Origin: DASXHD01 sp038239005
Lineage (GTDB): Bacteria > Myxococcota_A > Polyangia > Polyangiales > Polyangiaceae
Assembly: GCA_038239005.1 (NCBI GenBank)
Contig: JBBSFE010000009.1
Coordinates: forward strand, 26,359 to 90,358
Direction of reading: 5' to 3'
DNA: 64,000 nucleotides
The translations under genes were made by a program, and so were the position numbers. Positions 35,449-43,084 of this stretch are shown piece after piece. Positions within the stretch are counted from its first letter, which is position 1. The number at the start of each line of letters is the position of its first letter. Under the pieces are notes generated by a model, which ran no database searches, had not been told where the DNA came from, and worked only from the letters and a program-made list of their open reading frames with translations.

Positions 35449-36397
35449 GCGTCTCGCAATCGCGGCGTTCGCGACAATCGCGCTCGCGCATCCAGCGTTT
35501 GCGGCATCTCCCGAAGAGATCGCGACAGCACGTGAGCTCTACAAAGCGGGCGCCGATGCGCTCGACGCCGGAAACGCGCAAGTTGCGGTCGACAAGCTCG
35601 GCGCCGCGTGGGGTCTTCTCAAGACACCCGTGATCGGGCTCGCGCTCGCGCGTGCGCAAGACAAGCTCGGGCACCTCGTCGAGAGTCGTGAGGCTGCGCT
35701 TGCGACGCTCCAGCTTCCGAAAGCGCCCGACGAAACTTCTCTCTCGGTCGATGCGCGCGCAGAAGCCACCAAGCTCGTCGACGCGCTTCGCACGCGCGTG
35801 CCTCACGTCATGATCGTCGTGACGGGTCCGGACGCGGAGGTTGCGACCGTGAAGCTAGATGGCATCGCGATTCCGCCGATCGCGCTGAGATCCGCGCGGC
35901 AAACGAATCCGGGATTGCACACGGTTGCTGCGCAAACCGAAGATGGTCGCCACGTCGAGGTCTCCGTCTCGCTTGCGGAATCCGAAACGAAAGACGCGAC
36001 GCTCGTGCTTCCGCCTGCGCTGGACAAACCCGAACGGCAACCGACCGACACGGAGCCTCACCTCGAACGAACGCAGCGTTCGACCTCACCGCTCGTTTGG
36101 GTCGGCCTCACGATCGGCGGCATCGGGCTCGTCACGGGCGCGATCAGCGGATCGATGGCGTTTGCGAGCGCTGGATCGCTCGGCAACGATTGCAATACGA
36201 ACAAGCTCTGCCCATCGTCATCGTCGAATGCCCTTTCGTTCGCGCAGACCACGGCGACGATCTCGACGATTGGATTCGTCACGTTCGGCGTTGGCGCGAT
36301 CATGCTCGTCACCGGGTTGCTCATCGGCGGTCCCAAACACGTGCAGGGTCACGCGCGCATCGTGCCCACGCTCGACGGACTCGCGGGGACGTTCTAA
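35432..36397 (+). CDS. exported TPR/PEGA-like protein with two C-terminal membrane helices
   Basis: A 321-aa protein: signal peptide (AIAAFATIALAHPAFA), a helical TPR-like segment (ARELYKAGADALDAGNAQVA, ~28-105), and a PEGA-like beta segment (HVMIVVTGPDAEVATVKLDG, ~115-180). Two hydrophobic helices near the end follow (GLTIGGIGLVTGAISGSMAF and GFVTFGVGAIMLVTGLLIGG). This layout is a common companion of Ser/Thr kinases in myxobacteria. It overlaps the kinase by 17 bp and shares one base with the next start. It may scaffold or be a phosphorylation substrate; that is inference. Confidence 0.72.
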   Translation: MSRFGKRLAIAAFATIALAHPAFAASPEEIATARELYKAGADALDAGNAQVAVDKLGAAWGLLKTPVIGLALARAQDKLGHLVESREAALATLQLPKAPDETSLSVDARAEATKLVDALRTRVPHVMIVVTGPDAEVATVKLDGIAIPPIALRSARQTNPGLHTVAAQTEDGRHVEVSVSLAESETKDATLVLPPALDKPERQPTDTEPHLERTQRSTSPLVWVGLTIGGIGLVTGAISGSMAFASAGSLGNDCNTNKLCPSSSSNALSFAQTTATISTIGFVTFGVGAIMLVTGLLIGGPKHVQGHARIVPTLDGLAGTF

Positions 36398-37527
36398 TGC
36401 GGCGCGGGCTTGTCGCGGGCCTTGCACCTCTCGTCGCGCTCGGTGCGTGCAATTTCCTCACGGGCGTCGACGATTATCGATTGTGCGACGCCAACGAGTG
36501 CGGTGATGCGTCCAGCGCAGACGTCGCGACCGAAGCCACGACCGATGCGGCCGATGCCGATGCCTACACGGGCCCGCTGAGCTGCGAGGGCCTCGCGAAA
36601 AACTGCGGGCCGAAAGCCACGGACGATTGCTGCGCGTCGGCGATCGTTCAAGGCGGATCGTTCTCGCTCGGCCTCGTCGACTACGCCACGCGCGAGGCGG
36701 GCCCGCCCACCGCCGCAACGATCAGCACGTTCCGCCTCGACAACTACCTCGTGACGATCGGGCGCTTTCGCAACTTCATCACCGCGACGGAAAACGGATG
36801 GCACCCGAAGCTCGGTGACGGCAAGCACGTTCATCTCGATGGCGGCGGCCTCGTCGGCGAGCCGGGCTGGCACTCCTCGTTCGGCGCGATGCCAAACACA
36901 CAAGCCGCGTGGGACAGTAACGGCCTGAAAAGCGGCTGCGAATTTGTCGGCGAACCGTACATAGACTACACGCCCGTGGACATCGGCATCGACAACAGCG
37001 CGATCAACTGCGTGCGCTGGCAGCTCGCGTATGCCTTCTGCATTTGGGACGGTGGCTTCTTGCCGACCTACGCGGAGCTCGACTACGCCGCGGCGGGTGG
37101 AAGCGAACAGCGCGTCTACCCGTGGTCCAGCCCGCCCACGAGCACGGCGATCGATTGGAAGACCGCCGACTACTCGGAGCCGCAATACTCGTGCACTGGA
37201 GATCCGTTCGACGACGGCGGACCTCATAAGTGCAGCACCGGCGATCTCGTTCGTGTCGGCCTCAAGACCGGTGCGGGGCGCTGGGGCCAGCTGGACCTCG
37301 CCGGGTATTTCGACGAACAGACGCTCGATTGCGAAGACCCGCCCGACGGCGCGCCTTGCAACGACTGCGTTCACAACGTCGTCTGTGGGTTTCCGCTGAG
37401 GCGGCCCACCCACGGCGGGAATTTCGGTGACGATCAAGACAGCATTCACACGGACCTTCAACGCGTCGAGCTCGTCGACGACCAAGGCCACCCGTGGATG
37501 GGCTTCCGCTGCGCGCGCTCGCCCTAG
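36397..37527 (+). CDS. SUMF1/FGE-sulfatase-domain-like lipoprotein lacking FGE catalytic cysteines
   Basis: A 376-aa lipoprotein (signal GLVAGLAPLVALGACNF; lipobox LGAC). A Cys/Asp-rich spacer precedes a formylglycine-generating-enzyme-like fold starting at ~residue 85: QGGSFSLGLVDYATRE, then the NYLVTIGRFRNF strand-helix, and SAINCVRWQLAYAFCIW. It closes with THGGNFGDD and WMGFRCARSP, the FGE terminal motif. The paired active-site cysteines of true FGE just before GFRCA are absent. It is therefore probably a non-catalytic, disulphide-rich binding protein, as in many surface members of the family. It is the last gene of the kinase run. Confidence 0.82.
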   Translation: MRRGLVAGLAPLVALGACNFLTGVDDYRLCDANECGDASSADVATEATTDAADADAYTGPLSCEGLAKNCGPKATDDCCASAIVQGGSFSLGLVDYATREAGPPTAATISTFRLDNYLVTIGRFRNFITATENGWHPKLGDGKHVHLDGGGLVGEPGWHSSFGAMPNTQAAWDSNGLKSGCEFVGEPYIDYTPVDIGIDNSAINCVRWQLAYAFCIWDGGFLPTYAELDYAAAGGSEQRVYPWSSPPTSTAIDWKTADYSEPQYSCTGDPFDDGGPHKCSTGDLVRVGLKTGAGRWGQLDLAGYFDEQTLDCEDPPDGAPCNDCVHNVVCGFPLRRPTHGGNFGDDQDSIHTDLQRVELVDDQGHPWMGFRCARSP

Positions 37528-37566
37528 GCTGTTCCGCGTGTTCCGGCGCTAAGGCCGCGCGCGCGG

Positions 37567-39312
37567 CTACATTCCTGGGCCGCGGCTCTCGCCTGCGCCG
37601 CCACCACCACCGGGCGGACGCGGCATGGCTTGGCCGTGCATGTTCTCGAGCAAGTCTTGCAAGAGATCGCGCGCTTCGGGTTTTGCTTTCAGGTGCGTGA
37701 GGAGCGCTGCCGAAACTTCGCTGAACGATTTTTCGAACGCGATGCCTTCACGCGTGCGCGCGGCCACTTTTTCGCGACCTTGTGCGAGGTCTTCTTCGAG
37801 CGCTTCGGCGTAGCGAGAAAGCTGAGCGCGGAGCTCTTCGATTTGGCGGCGGAGGTCGCGTGCGTGAGCATCCTTCACGGAGGCTTTTTGCTCGCGCTCG
37901 GCGAGCTGCTCGCGCCGTGCCTCGACGAGTGCCAGCGCTGCGCCTGCACGCTCGAATGTCGCGCGAAGCTGCGCGGGCTGCCCGCCATTGGCGACTGCAT
38001 CGGCCTGCTGCTTGGCGACGCCGGCGTTGCGCTCTGCGATTTGAACTTGCTCGCGAAGGCGCGCCGCTTCTTGTTGCTCGGCGGCCGCGTCGCGAAGCGC
38101 GCGTGATTCTTCGTGGGCGAGCTCTTCGACTTTGCGGCCGATCTCCGCGCGAAGTGCACGACCACGACGCTCGAGTGACTCGAGCTTGCGTGTGTGGCTC
38201 GCGACTTCGCCTTCGAGCTTGGTTGCACGCGATGCCAAATCCCAAGACGACGCGAGCGCTTTCTGAATTTCGGGCGGCGCGTTCCCCGATGGATACGCGC
38301 GCGACACCATGCGCGAGAAGAGCGCTGCGCGACTCGCCCACTCGATGACCCCCGGCGATTGCGGAGGCGGAGGCGGAGGCGGAGGCGCGAGCTCACCGCC
38401 CGAGCCCACTTCCCAGGCGGTGCTCGGGAGCGAGCGCTGGAGCGCTTTCAGCTCTTCGTGGAGATGGTGGGCGTCTTGAAAACGACGACGACGATCTTTT
38501 TCGAGAAGCTTGAGAACGATCGCTTCGGCCGCGGGGAGCACGTCGGCTTTGATCGAACGCGGGCGCGGAGGCGGCGCGCTGCGTTGCATCTCGAGGAGCG
38601 TCTCGCGATCGCTCGAGCGGAACGGCAACTGGCCTGTGAGCATCTCGAAGAACAACACACCGAGCGCGTAGAGATCGCTCTGCGGGCCGGCTTCTTCGCC
38701 GCGCGCTTGCTCGGGCGACATGTATTCGGGCGTGCCGAACACCGCGCCCTTGGGCGCGAGGCGTGGGTCCATCGCGATGTGCGCGAGGCCGAAGTCGAGG
38801 ATCTTCACGAAGTCTTTTCGACCGCCTTTGGTCGAGAGCAAAATGTTGTCGCTCTTCAAGTCGCGGTGCACGACGCCGAGGTCGTGGGCGCGGCCGAGCG
38901 CGGCGCACATCTGCTCGAGGATGTCGACGCCACGCGAGAGCGACATGGGCCCGCGCGCGAGCTCCGCCGACAGCGCAGTCCCGACGAGATATTCCATGAC
39001 GAGATAGAGCTCGCCCTCTTCCGTCTCGCCGATGTCGTGGATGTCGATGATGTGTGCGTGGTCGACGCGGTTCGACGCACGCGCTTCGCGGAGCATCCAC
39101 GCGCGAAGGTGTGTTTCACCGCGGAGGTCCGGGCGAATGAGCTTCAGCGCGACGACGCGATCGATCAGCACGTGGCGCGCGCGGTACACGATGCCCATGC
39201 CGCCTTCGCCGAGACGCGACTCGAGCCGATACCGCCCCGCAACGACGCGCCCGATCATAGGATCGACGGGCTTCGCCGCGGTGCCGCTCCGCGCTTGCGG
39301 TTGGTTCACCAT
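37567..39312 (-). CDS. PknB-type Ser/Thr protein kinase with C-terminal coiled coil
   Basis: A 581-aa kinase starting at ATG 39312. Motifs: GEGGMG (35-40), Lys57 in VVALKLIR, HRD (149-151), DFG (173-175), GTPEYMSPEQ. After the ~290-aa kinase domain come a Pro-rich stretch (APPPPPPPPQ) and a ~190-residue Glu/Ala/Arg/Leu heptad-like coiled coil (SHTRKLESLERRGRALRAEI, EQQEAARLREQVQIAERN). The protein ends in a Gly/Pro tail. No transmembrane helix is seen, so it is probably a soluble, oligomeric kinase. It is 46 bp from another minus-strand gene upstream and convergent with the kinase run. Confidence 0.92.
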   Translation of the reverse strand: MVNQPQARSGTAAKPVDPMIGRVVAGRYRLESRLGEGGMGIVYRARHVLIDRVVALKLIRPDLRGETHLRAWMLREARASNRVDHAHIIDIHDIGETEEGELYLVMEYLVGTALSAELARGPMSLSRGVDILEQMCAALGRAHDLGVVHRDLKSDNILLSTKGGRKDFVKILDFGLAHIAMDPRLAPKGAVFGTPEYMSPEQARGEEAGPQSDLYALGVLFFEMLTGQLPFRSSDRETLLEMQRSAPPPRPRSIKADVLPAAEAIVLKLLEKDRRRRFQDAHHLHEELKALQRSLPSTAWEVGSGGELAPPPPPPPPQSPGVIEWASRAALFSRMVSRAYPSGNAPPEIQKALASSWDLASRATKLEGEVASHTRKLESLERRGRALRAEIGRKVEELAHEESRALRDAAAEQQEAARLREQVQIAERNAGVAKQQADAVANGGQPAQLRATFERAGAALALVEARREQLAEREQKASVKDAHARDLRRQIEELRAQLSRYAEALEEDLAQGREKVAARTREGIAFEKSFSEVSAALLTHLKAKPEARDLLQDLLENMHGQAMPRPPGGGGGAGESRGPGM

Positions 39313-39358
39313 GTCAAACTGAATGGTAGCGAAAGCCTCGCAGAGCGTGAAGCGGTGT

Positions 39359-40057
39359 TTAGAACGCGAGCTTGAACACCGGAACACGCAGCTCGGTCGC
39401 CTGACGGACGCCGAGATCGCGCACTTCGCGCGTGGTGTAGAGGTTTCGCACCTCGGGAACGGGAATTCCCATGCGGAAAGTGCCTTCGTGGACGTCGACG
39501 AACGAAAGCGGAACATACGGCGGCTGATTGCCGCCCGCGCCGCCGCCCGTGCCCGTGTTTGCGGGGGGAGGGGTGGTTGTGGTCGCACCGCCGCCACTCG
39601 GAATGACGGCGCCGCCGCCTGCTTTGCCGGGGTTTGCCTCGGGGCCTGTGTTGGTCGGAGCGCGATCTTCGGTGGCCGCGGCGCTCGGGTGGTAGCGCGT
39701 CGCGTTGAGCATCAAAACGATGGTGGGGATGATGAGGGCCATGCCGCCTGCGAGCATGAACGCCGAGCCGTACGCGCTCGTCTTTGCGTCGTCGTAAGCC
39801 TTGTCCATGAAGAAGCCGCCAATGCCGCCCGCAACGGCGCCAAGCGGCGGAAAAACCGCATATGCCCAGCCTGCGCGGACGCCCGCGATGCCCATCGGAA
39901 TCGCGACGACCTCGGCTCCGAGGAACGCGCCGCCCACGATAGCCTTCGGCGTTCCCGCGATCTCGTCGGCGCGCGCTTCGGGCGCGTGCGCGCAGAATGC
40001 GGTCAGTCCGAAAGTTGCGGCCGTCAGCCCCGCTCCAAGGCGCTTCACGATATGCAT
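39359..40057 (-). CDS. hypothetical exported membrane protein
   Basis: A 232-aa protein starting at ATG 40057 with signal GAGLTAATFGLTAFCAHAPEARA. Two Gly-rich hydrophobic regions follow (AIVGGAFLGAEVVAIPMGIAG and YGSAFMLAGGMALIIPTIVLML), then a Thr/Gly/Pro/Asn linker (GGGATTTTPPPANTGTGGG). A short beta-rich tail (YVPLSFVDVHEGTFRMGIPVPEV) ends in VFKLAF. The terminal Phe suggests an outer-membrane link. No family recognised. Divergent from the membrane protein gene at 40159 across a 101-bp gap in which no clear promoter was identified. Confidence 0.62.
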   Translation of the reverse strand: MHIVKRLGAGLTAATFGLTAFCAHAPEARADEIAGTPKAIVGGAFLGAEVVAIPMGIAGVRAGWAYAVFPPLGAVAGGIGGFFMDKAYDDAKTSAYGSAFMLAGGMALIIPTIVLMLNATRYHPSAAATEDRAPTNTGPEANPGKAGGGAVIPSGGGATTTTPPPANTGTGGGAGGNQPPYVPLSFVDVHEGTFRMGIPVPEVRNLYTTREVRDLGVRQATELRVPVFKLAF

Positions 40058-40158
40058 GTCCTTCAGTTCCTCGGTGCGGGAAGGTAGCACGGGGTTCACG
40101 GGACAGCGCAAGCGTACCTTCGAACACCTTCTCACGCTCGCCGCAAGGCCCTGTACTG

Positions 40159-41133
40159 ATGTTCAATTGGCGCCATCCCCTCTCCGCACCCGCCTCACGC
40201 GCGGTGATTGCGTGCTCTCTAGCGCTTTCTGGCGCTGCGCTCGTTGCCGGCGCCGTGCGGATTCTGCCCTGGCTCCTCGACCCAAACGTACCGGCGCGCG
40301 TGGCACTTCCGTTCGCGCGTGGTGTCGCCGAGCTCGCGATCGAGGCGGCCGTGCTCGTCGGGTGGCCGCTTGGCTGGGCGCTCGCGGCGCATCGTTTTGC
40401 CGAGCGAGGCGAGGCGCGCGCGATGATGCTGCTCGGTGAATCGCCCGCCAAAGCTGCGCTCGCGCAGTGGCGAAGCGCGATTCCCGCCGCGATCGTGCTG
40501 GCAATTGCGTCTGCGCTGGGCGCGATCGACGCAAGCGCGCCTGGCCGCATGGCGCAAGATCTGATCACACAAGGTCGTGATGCATGCGCGCACGCTTCAA
40601 CGCCGTCGACGTATTCGGTGCCGTTCGTCGACGCCACATGGCTTTGCACGCCTGGGTCTCCGCCGCGTCTCTATGGCTCTGGCCCAGGCTCGCTTCACGC
40701 GGTCGTGTTCACCGCGAAAGACGCACGCATCGCAGGCGACATGCGTCGCATCGAGCTCGACGACGCGCGCTTCTCCTGGCCGTCGAAAGCGTTCCCGATC
40801 GACGTACACGCGAAAGAGGTCGTGCTTCGAGGCATGTCGCCGTGGGCGCATGCGTCGAACGTTCCGGCACCCCTTCGCGCGTTCATCGTCGTTGCTGCTG
40901 CGGCCGCGGCTGCGCTGCTCGCGGCGCACGCGTGCCTCACGCGCATGGCTCGTGGAACGTTTGCGGCCGTGCTCGTTGGCGTGAGTGGTCCCGTCGCGGC
41001 GCTTGGGCTCATGCGGGCGATGGAACGCGCCAGCGCGCCCGCAGCGGCCTATTTGGTGACGCCGATCGTCGCAGCGCTCGCTGCCGTGATGGCGGCTCTG
41101 CTCGCAGTTGCCTTGCGCAGGCCTCGCGCGTGA
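40159..41133 (+). CDS. multi-pass membrane protein, possibly LptF/LptG-like
   Basis: A 324-aa protein with about six hydrophobic helices, three near the N-terminus (ACSLALSGAALVAGAV; LAIEAAVLVGWPLGWALA; IPAAIVLAIASALGAI) and three near the C-terminus. A ~100-residue soluble segment lies between them. This 3+domain+3 plan, and the phrase AERGEARAMMLLGESP after the second helix, recall the LptF/LptG lipopolysaccharide-export permeases. The sequence is too divergent to assign firmly, and no lpt genes are adjacent. It lies 15 bp upstream of tatA. Confidence 0.6.
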   Translation: MFNWRHPLSAPASRAVIACSLALSGAALVAGAVRILPWLLDPNVPARVALPFARGVAELAIEAAVLVGWPLGWALAAHRFAERGEARAMMLLGESPAKAALAQWRSAIPAAIVLAIASALGAIDASAPGRMAQDLITQGRDACAHASTPSTYSVPFVDATWLCTPGSPPRLYGSGPGSLHAVVFTAKDARIAGDMRRIELDDARFSWPSKAFPIDVHAKEVVLRGMSPWAHASNVPAPLRAFIVVAAAAAAALLAAHACLTRMARGTFAAVLVGVSGPVAALGLMRAMERASAPAAAYLVTPIVAALAAVMAALLAVALRRPRA

Positions 41134-41147
41134 GGTAGCAAATCCTC

Positions 41148-41393
41148 ATGGGTAACATCGGTCCGGGCGAGCTCCTCATCATTGGGCTCATCGCGCTTCT
41201 CCTTTTCGGAGCGGGCCGCATCGCCGACATCGGCAAGGGCCTCGGTCAAGGCATCTCGAACTTCAAAAAAGGCCTCAAAGACGCCGACGAAGACGACGAC
41301 AAAGACAAGCCGAAGAAGGCCGAAAAATCGTCCATCAAAGAGGACGACGAGCCCAAAAAAGAAGAGCCCAAGGAAAAGCTCAAAGAGGCCTGA
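41148..41393 (+). CDS. tatA: twin-arginine translocase subunit TatA
   Basis: An 81-aa pore-forming component of the Tat export system. The N-terminal helix (GPGELLIIGLIALLLFGAGRI) with its Glu, the FG hinge, and the amphipathic helix (GKGLGQGISNFKKGLKDADE) are canonical. The C-terminal tail is Lys/Glu/Asp-rich. In place of the usual FGGKKLP hinge it has FGAGRIA. A second, shorter tatA lies 265 bp downstream, and no tatB or tatC is nearby. Confidence 0.93.
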   Translation: MGNIGPGELLIIGLIALLLFGAGRIADIGKGLGQGISNFKKGLKDADEDDDKDKPKKAEKSSIKEDDEPKKEEPKEKLKEA

Positions 41394-41444
41394 GAGGCCG
41401 GCTGGCTCCGAGGTGAGGCTCGCGCGAAGAACCCACTCATCCGC

Positions 41445-41548
41445 GATCTGATCCAAGCCAAATTCCCTGCGATCTGATCCAAGCCAAATTCCCTGCGATC
41501 TGATCCAAGCCAAATTCCCTGCGATCCGATCCAAGCCAAATTCCCTGC
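41445..41548. repeat. four tandem 26-bp repeats between two tatA genes
   Basis: Units at 41445-41470, 41471-41496, 41497-41522 and 41523-41548; the first three are identical and the fourth differs by one base (GATCCG for GATCTG at the unit start). Each contains GATCCAAGCCAAATTCCCTG. There are no spacers, no inverted arms long enough for a hairpin and no coding sense. The rest of the 265-bp intergenic stretch shows no gene. It may be a slippage-prone or protein-binding repeat. Confidence 0.9.
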
Positions 41549-41658
41549 GATCGTTTCACGGCGGCGACGCTCCGAGTGATGACGCCGTCGCGGAATGCGC
41601 GCTCTGCTCTCGCGGAGCATGGCCCAACAAGTGCACCGCACCTGTGTCGAGGTGATGC

Positions 41659-41802
41659 ATGGGTAGCATTGGTGTTGGCGAGATCCTGATCATCGGGCTC
41701 GTGGTCGTTCTCCTGTTCGGCGCCGGTCGCATCGCATCTGTCGGAAAAGGCATGGGCGAGGCCATCAAGAATTTCAAGAAGGGCTTGAAGGAAGCCGACT
41801 AA
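41659..41802 (+). CDS. tatA: short second TatA-family protein (47 aa)
   Basis: ATG 41659 to TAA 41802 codes for 47 aa: MGSIGVGEILIIGLVVVLLF, the hinge FGAGRIASVG, and an amphipathic helix ending KNFKKGLKEAD. It is a clear paralogue of the 81-aa TatA upstream (same hinge, same helix) but lacks the charged C-terminal tail. The shortest TatA proteins still function in other bacteria, so it may be active, or may cap or modulate TatA assemblies. Likely co-transcribed with the first copy across the 26-bp repeats. Confidence 0.85.
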   Translation: MGSIGVGEILIIGLVVVLLFGAGRIASVGKGMGEAIKNFKKGLKEAD

Positions 41803-41875
41803 GCCCGAGACCAAGGATCCACGCGCTGGATCCGCGGGTAGTCACCCGCATTCTTCTGCGTTACATGGGGAAGCT

Positions 41876-43084
41876 GTGCCGAGCGCGCTCGCCAAGCGTC
41901 TATCCGCCGTCGTTCCGAGCGTGACGCTTGCGGTCAACGCCAAGGCGGCGGCTCTCCGCGCCACGGGCGTGGACGTCTTTGGGTTCGGCGTGGGTGAACC
42001 GGATTTCGATCCGCCGCCGTCGGTTCTCGAAGCTGCGAAGCGCGCCATCGATGGGGGCGCGCACAAATACACGGCCGTGTCGGGCATCGCGCCGCTCAAA
42101 CAAGCGATCTGCGACGACCACATGCGACGCCGAAAACAAAAGGCGTCCGCAAAAAATGTTTGTGTGTCGGTCGGCGCGAAGCAAGCACTCTTCAACGTTG
42201 CGCTTTCGCTCTACGAGCCGGGCGATGAAGTCGTGATCCCAACGCCGTGTTGGGTGAGCTACCCCGAGCAAGTGCGCATCGCGGGCGGCGCGCCGGTGCT
42301 CGTCGAGACGCGCGAGGAAGACGGCTGGCTTCTCTCGGCCGATGCGCTCGCGGGCGCGCTCGGGCCGCGCACGAAGGCCGTGATTTTGTGCACGCCCTCG
42401 AACCCAACGGGCGCCGCGTATCCGGAAGAACGCATCCGCGAGCTCGCGGCGGTCCTCCGCAAACACGATTGCTGGATCTTGGTCGACGAGATTTACGCCG
42501 AGCTCGTCTACGACGGGTTTCGCCACGTCTCCATCGCCGAGGTCGCGCCCGATCTCGCAGCGCGCACGATCGTGATCGACGGCGTCTCGAAGACGTACGC
42601 CATGACGGGCTGGCGCATCGGTTGGACGATCGCGCCCGAGATCGTCACCGAAGCACTCGACATGGTGCAGGGTCAGAGCACCACGAATGCAACCGCGGTC
42701 GCGCAGCACGCGGCGGTCGCAGCGCTCACTGGTCCACAAGACACCGTGGAGGCGATGCGGCAAAAGTTCGAACGTCGTCGTGATGTCATGGTCGCCGGGC
42801 TCAACAAAGTTCCAGGCATTCGTTGTCGCAACCCCGAAGGCGCGTTCTACGCATTCGCCGATTGCCGCGGCATGTACGGCATCGAGCACGCCGGCAAAGC
42901 CATCGCGAGCGACGACGAGGTCGCGTTCTTCTTGCTCGAGCACGCGCACGTTGCGGCCGTGCCCGGCGGAGCGTTCGGCGCGCCCGGCTACGTTCGCTTC
43001 AGCTACGCCACGAGCGAAGAGCGCATCCTCGCGGGGCTCGACTCGATGCGCACTGCCATCGCCGCTGCACGTCGCATCGCGTGA
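41876..43084 (+). CDS. class I/II PLP aminotransferase (aspartate aminotransferase type)
   Basis: A 402-aa fold-type I transaminase with a GTG start. Substrate and PLP motifs: GVGEPDFDPPPSVLEAAK at the N-terminus, HKYTAVSGIAPLKQAI, SNPTGAAY, and the PLP lysine in GVSKTYAMTGWRIGW around residue 240. The C-terminal Arg that binds the alpha-carboxylate is in YVRFSYATSEERI. This matches the bacterial subgroup Ib aspartate (sometimes prephenate) aminotransferases. Its stop overlaps the start of the octahaem cytochrome gene (GTGA), an unusual pairing. Confidence 0.92.
   Translation: MPSALAKRLSAVVPSVTLAVNAKAAALRATGVDVFGFGVGEPDFDPPPSVLEAAKRAIDGGAHKYTAVSGIAPLKQAICDDHMRRRKQKASAKNVCVSVGAKQALFNVALSLYEPGDEVVIPTPCWVSYPEQVRIAGGAPVLVETREEDGWLLSADALAGALGPRTKAVILCTPSNPTGAAYPEERIRELAAVLRKHDCWILVDEIYAELVYDGFRHVSIAEVAPDLAARTIVIDGVSKTYAMTGWRIGWTIAPEIVTEALDMVQGQSTTNATAVAQHAAVAALTGPQDTVEAMRQKFERRRDVMVAGLNKVPGIRCRNPEGAFYAFADCRGMYGIEHAGKAIASDDEVAFFLLEHAHVAAVPGGAFGAPGYVRFSYATSEERILAGLDSMRTAIAAARRIA

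Noticed and set aside
36397..37527. Active formylglycine-generating enzyme
   Set aside because: The catalytic cysteine pair expected just before GFRCA is absent.
41445..41548. Repeat array that might be a CRISPR
   Set aside because: The 26-bp units are directly contiguous with no spacers, and no cas genes are present.
41400..41640. Minus-strand frames across the 26-bp repeats reading GNLAWIRSQ-type peptides
   Set aside because: The repetitive peptides arise only from translating the repeat, which is not a multiple of three, in successive frames; no coding signal.
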